A DNA stretch of 17,234 nt from Rubrobacter sp. (lineage in GTDB: Bacteria; Actinomycetota; Rubrobacteria; Rubrobacterales; Rubrobacteraceae): assembly GCA_013815575.1 (NCBI GenBank), contig JACDFX010000005.1, positions 1-17,234 on the forward strand, in the 5' to 3' direction. Position numbers and translations under genes: made by a program. Shown one piece after another: positions 14,453-17,234 of the stretch (within the stretch, counting starts at the first letter, position 1; each line of letters begins with the position of its first letter). The notes beneath the pieces were generated by a model. That model had not been told where the DNA came from, ran no database searches, and saw nothing but the letters and a program-made list of their open reading frames with translations.

Positions 14453-14467
14453 GGGGTCACTCCAGGG

Positions 14468-14504
14468 ATATAAGGGTATAAGACTTTTCGACTCTATCTT
14501 ATAT
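14468..14504. promoter_or_regulatory. AT-rich divergent control region with TATAAG inverted and direct repeats
   Basis: TATAAG occurs at 14469-14474 and 14477-14482, and its complement CTTATA at 14498-14503. The best dyad is TATAAGA (14477-14483) with TCTTATA (14497-14503), 13 nt apart; ATATAAG (14468-14474) with CTTATAT (14498-14504) is also exact. It lies between the divergent PHP and antiporter genes. The repeats may be -10 elements, an operator, or both. No good -35 box was found for either direction. Confidence 0.45.
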
Positions 14505-14546
14505 GATGGTCGAGGCGTTTATACGGGCGGCGGAGAGGGACGGGCA

Positions 14547-15581
14547 TTGAGAAACATCGCTTACGGCGTAACGGCGGCGCTGGCAGCGGCGGTCGTGGTC
14601 GCGGAGCTGTTGCATGCGGCCACACTCCTCATCTTCGGGCTCACGGCGCTAGCCCTGATCGGGCTGGCCTGGGTCCTCGGCCAGGCCACGGAGAGCCTCG
14701 GCGTCCACGCGGGCCCCCGCATAGGCGGCATCCTCAACGCCACCTTCGGCAACGCCGCCGAGCTGATCATCACCATCTTCGCCCTCTCTGCGGGCCTGAC
14801 GACCGTCGTCAAGGCATCGATCATCGGCTCGATCATCGGCAACGTGCTCTTCGTGCTGGGCGCCAGCCTGCTTCTCGGCGGCCTCAAGAACGGCACCCAG
14901 ACCTTCTCCTCGACCATCGCCGGCATCAACGCCTCGATGCTCGCCATCGTCGCGGCCGCCCTGGCCCTGCCCACGATCTTCGCGGCGACCCTCCCTGGGA
15001 CGCCCCCGACCTTCCTCAGCATCGAGGTGGCCGTGGTGATGTTCGTCCTCTACATCCTGTACCTGATCTTCTACTTCCGATCCCCGGAGGGCCAGGCGGC
15101 CGGTCCCGAGCACGAGCCGCAGTTCGGGAGAGCGGCCTCGTTCGTGCTGCTCATCGGTGCGACGGCCGCCGTCGCCTACGTCTCAGAGGCCTTCGTGGGA
15201 GCCCTGGAGCCTCTGACAGAGGAGGTCGGGCTCTCCGAGCTCTTTGTCGGCATCATCATCGTGCCGGTCGTGGGCAACATCGCGGAGCATATCGTGGGCG
15301 TCCAGATCGCCTACAAAAACCAGATGGACTTCTCCATGGGCATCTCGCTCGGCTCCTCCATCCAGGTCGCCCTGCTGGTCACCCCCATCCTGGTCTTCTT
15401 CGGCGCCTTTATCGGCCAACCCCTCCAGCTCGTCTTCACCCCCCTCGAGCTGGGCGCCCTGGCCGCCGCCGTTATCATCACCGGCTTTATCGCCCTGGAC
15501 GGCAAGTCCAACTGGCTTGAAGGGGCGATGCTCCTTGGTGTCTATATAATTTCAGCCCTGGCGTTCTTCTACGCGCCGTAG
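14547..15581 (+). CDS. Calcium/proton antiporter of the CaCA/CAX family
   Basis: Polytopic inner-membrane cation exchanger, 344 aa, with about ten hydrophobic segments. The two alpha repeats that form the ion site are clear: ATFGNAAELIITIFALSAG (E72) in the first half and GNIAEHIVGVQIAYKNQMD (E247) in the second, each with the GNxAE core typical of CAX-type Ca2+/H+ exchangers. A polar stretch with PEGQAAGPEHEPQF separates the halves. The TTG start at 14547 is used, with GGAGAGGGACGG just upstream. An ATG at 14503/14506 opens a 13-15-codon frame that stops at 14548-14550, overlapping this TTG, so a coupled leader peptide is conceivable. Specificity for Ca2+ over other cations is by family only. 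Confidence 0.9.
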   Translation: MRNIAYGVTAALAAAVVVAELLHAATLLIFGLTALALIGLAWVLGQATESLGVHAGPRIGGILNATFGNAAELIITIFALSAGLTTVVKASIIGSIIGNVLFVLGASLLLGGLKNGTQTFSSTIAGINASMLAIVAAALALPTIFAATLPGTPPTFLSIEVAVVMFVLYILYLIFYFRSPEGQAAGPEHEPQFGRAASFVLLIGATAAVAYVSEAFVGALEPLTEEVGLSELFVGIIIVPVVGNIAEHIVGVQIAYKNQMDFSMGISLGSSIQVALLVTPILVFFGAFIGQPLQLVFTPLELGALAAAVIITGFIALDGKSNWLEGAMLLGVYIISALAFFYAP

Positions 15582-15583
15582 AG

Positions 15584-15679
15584 CCACTGCACCCGGCAGG
15601 CGAGTACGGGCACTTTTCGGTCGGGTTGATCGGGGTGTTCGTGCCAGGCTGGTGGCACGCGTGCGCCGGGAATCAGTGG
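15584..15679. terminator. Nested inverted repeats between convergent genes, probable bidirectional terminator
   Basis: An inner hairpin CGTGCCA/TGGCACG (15640-15646 with 15653-15659, 6-nt loop) lies inside a long-range stem. That stem is built from CCACTG plus CCCGGC (15584-15589, 15592-15597) and GCCGGG plus CAGTGG (15665-15670, 15674-15679). The right outer arm covers the methyltransferase stop codon. There is no T-run. The position between two converging genes fits termination in both directions. Confidence 0.5.
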
Positions 15680-16563
15680 CGTGGTCTGGAGGGCGTAACG
15701 TCTCTCTCCGCCCGCAGGCCGTACATGAGGGGTAGGGCTGGCACGTCTTCCGGCGGAACCATCCGGCGGCCGGGCAACTCGCGCATTCGGGTGAAGTGGC
15801 GCTCCCCGTTGGAGTAGGGATACTCTTCGAAGGCCATGATCTTCAACCCAGCCCCAGCCAGCGCCGTGACGACCTCTCCGAGACCCCACCGGAACAGGTA
15901 GCACGGTTCGGGGTTCTCGAACCCGCCGACGCCCTCCGCGTAGCCGGCGGGCGTGAGACCGCCTCCCGAGTCCGCAACGTAGTCGCCGACGCCCTCTTCG
16001 AGAAGGAGCTGTTCTCCACCGGAGGGATAGTCGCGCGTGAGGTTCCAGACGTCATCGAAGATCTCGGCGGCCGGGTGGAAGTCCACGAGCACAAAGCGTC
16101 CGCCGGGCCCCAGGACGCCTGCTATTCCGCCGGCCCAGGAGGTGAGATCCGGCATCCAGCAGACGACGCCGTAGGAGGCGAAGACAGCGTCGAAGCAACC
16201 CTCGCCCCTCACGGTCTCCGCCAGCCAGTCGTATACGTCGGCGTGGATGAATCGGGCCGGCACGCCGCTCCTTTCGGAGAGACGCCGGGCCGAGCGTACC
16301 GCCCGGTCACTGAGGTCCACGCCCGTTACCTCGGCCCCGAGGCGGGCGAGGCTCAACGAGTCGCCCCCGGAGTTGCATTGCAGGTGCACCACGGTCTTGC
16401 CCGACAGGTCTCCTAGCAACCCCAGTTCCTCGGGGAAGAGCGTGGAGCCTCCGGCCTTCAGGAAGTCGGCGAGTCCCCCGCGGTGGCTGTCGTGCGCCCC
16501 GACGACCGCGTTCCACGAACGGCGGTTCTGGTCGCGTGGCCCGTATAGGTTCGGCCCGCTCAC
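15673..16563 (-). CDS. Class I SAM-dependent methyltransferase
   Basis: Methyltransferase with a Rossmann-like SAM-binding domain, 296 aa. Motif I is HLQCNSGGDS (about 60-69), followed by VTGVDLSDRAV with the acidic D83 that usually holds the SAM ribose, then ADVYDW, FDAVFASYGVVCWMPDL and LGPGGRFVLVDFHP. The C-terminal third is a substrate-side extension with a PEPCYLFRWGLGEVV segment. The GTG at 16563 is chosen because it overlaps the stop of the upstream glycosyltransferase (GTGA) and starts the conserved-looking sequence SGPNLYGPRDQNRRSW. A longer frame reaches 16626, but that part lies wholly inside the neighbour. The acceptor is unknown; coupling to a glycosyltransferase suggests, but does not prove, a glycan or glycosylated product. 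Confidence 0.85.
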   Translation of the reverse strand: MSGPNLYGPRDQNRRSWNAVVGAHDSHRGGLADFLKAGGSTLFPEELGLLGDLSGKTVVHLQCNSGGDSLSLARLGAEVTGVDLSDRAVRSARRLSERSGVPARFIHADVYDWLAETVRGEGCFDAVFASYGVVCWMPDLTSWAGGIAGVLGPGGRFVLVDFHPAAEIFDDVWNLTRDYPSGGEQLLLEEGVGDYVADSGGGLTPAGYAEGVGGFENPEPCYLFRWGLGEVVTALAGAGLKIMAFEEYPYSNGERHFTRMRELPGRRMVPPEDVPALPLMYGLRAERDVTPSRPRH

Positions 16564-17234
16564 CTCGTCCGCTCCGCGACGACGTCCCGCAGCACCGCAA
16601 AGAACCCCTCCACCGTCTCCCTCCACCGCGGAAGGCCGGTGGCCCGGCGCAGCGCGGCGCCGGACATTTTCTCCCTGAGACCGGCATCGGAGAGGAGACG
16701 TCCCAGCGCTTCGGAGAGCGCCCCAGGGGTTCCGGGCGGGACGAGCAGGGCGGCCTCCTCGCCGACGACCTCAGGCACCGGCCCGGCCCGGTAGGCAACG
16801 ACGGGAAGTCCAAAAGAGAGCGCCTCGGCGTAGACGATGCCGTAGCCCTCAAAGCGGGAGGGCAACGCGAAGATATCCGCGGAGACGTAGAGGCCAGAGA
16901 GGGTGGCGTCATCGACCGGGCCGTGAACGGTTATCGAGGGGTCTCCCGCCGCGGCCTCCCGCACCATCGCCGCGTAGGACGCGTCGGCGTCGGTCTCGCC
17001 GGCGAGGTTCAAGAGGGCCCCGGATCTGTCTCTCGCCCTCCAGGCCTGGACGAGATCCAGGATACCTTTACGTGGGATCCACTGCGCCACGCACAGGACG
17101 CGCAGGGCTTCCCCTTCACGAGGCCCCCGTGCCGGATCGCACCCCAACCCGTCGAGACCGGGCCGAACGACGCGAACACGGGCGGCAGGAGCTCCTCTAT
17201 TCAGCAAGACCTCCATTCCGTGCTGGCTCATGGT
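16560..17234 (-). CDS. GT4 glycosyltransferase, N-terminus cut by window edge
   Basis: The C-terminal (donor-binding) half of a GT-B glycosyltransferase, about 224 residues visible. The order is typical: RVVRPGLDGL at the domain junction, then VLCVAQWIPRKGILDLVQAW. The E-x7-E motif is SRFEGYGIVYAEALSFG, followed by GLPVVAYRAGPVPEVV and LLVPPGTPGALSEAL. In many GT4 enzymes the stretch before PRKG has an Arg (R-x4-K pair); here that place is Gln. The reading frame is open at the right edge, so the ATG at 17231 is probably internal and the true start lies outside. Its stop overlaps the GTG of the methyltransferase. It is not closely similar to the two sucrose-phosphate-synthase-like transferases in this window. 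Confidence 0.85.
   Translation of the reverse strand, partial: TMSQHGMEVLLNRGAPAARVRVVRPGLDGLGCDPARGPREGEALRVLCVAQWIPRKGILDLVQAWRARDRSGALLNLAGETDADASYAAMVREAAAGDPSITVHGPVDDATLSGLYVSADIFALPSRFEGYGIVYAEALSFGLPVVAYRAGPVPEVVGEEAALLVPPGTPGALSEALGRLLSDAGLREKMSGAALRRATGLPRWRETVEGFFAVLRDVVAERTR

Noticed and set aside
1..17234. CRISPR arrays, insertion sequences, phage genes or toxin-antitoxin pairs.
   Set aside because: No regularly spaced repeats, transposase or integrase motifs, terminal repeats or target duplications were seen by eye.

Overview
The window is GC-rich, roughly two thirds by eye, and gene-dense. It has many GTG/TTG starts, 4-bp stop/start overlaps and actinobacterial-type families (DUF6069, MarR, stand-alone MBL-fold ODP-like protein, RidA-like protein). 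This suggests a high-GC actinobacterium. Rubrobacter or a relative is my best guess from gene style, but no rRNA or other marker gene is present to prove it.

Left part (1-1914). A short-chain dehydrogenase is cut by the left edge. It is followed by a small four-helix DUF6069 membrane protein that diverges from a MarR-type repressor. The gap between these two holds two good sigma70-like promoters facing away from each other, and one inverted repeat forms the -35 of both. This is a compact autoregulated switch, with an 11-codon mini-ORF overlapping the marR start.

Centre (1989-8471). This is the most distinctive region. A PfkB sugar kinase, a sucrose-phosphate-synthase-like GT4 glycosyltransferase, and a second such glycosyltransferase fused to a second PfkB domain lie 10 and 19 bp apart. 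The fused kinase has altered nucleotide-site residues (GARD instead of GAGD). No sugar-phosphate phosphatase is visible. A decayed small membrane-protein frame follows, then a GalT/HIT-superfamily protein (HxHxQ). The likely theme is synthesis of a sucrose-like or other glycosylated sugar, with kinase, transferase and sugar-nucleotide steps in one place.

Right of centre (8631-9883). An ODP/flavodiiron-like MBL-fold protein overlaps a RidA-like protein. A perfect hairpin separates this pair from the convergent genes that follow.

Minus-strand block (9999-14452). UDP-glucose dehydrogenase and UDP-glucuronate decarboxylase overlap and would make UDP-xylose. Upstream of them are three translationally coupled genes: a PHP-family phosphoesterase, an AlaX-type alanyl-tRNA editing protein and a DUF192 lipoprotein.

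Right end (14547-17234). A Ca2+/H+ antiporter-type membrane protein diverges from the PHP gene across an AT-rich gap with TATAAG repeats. It converges on a SAM methyltransferase that is coupled (GTGA) to a GT4 glycosyltransferase cut by the right edge. No tRNA, rRNA, CRISPR array or insertion sequence was seen.
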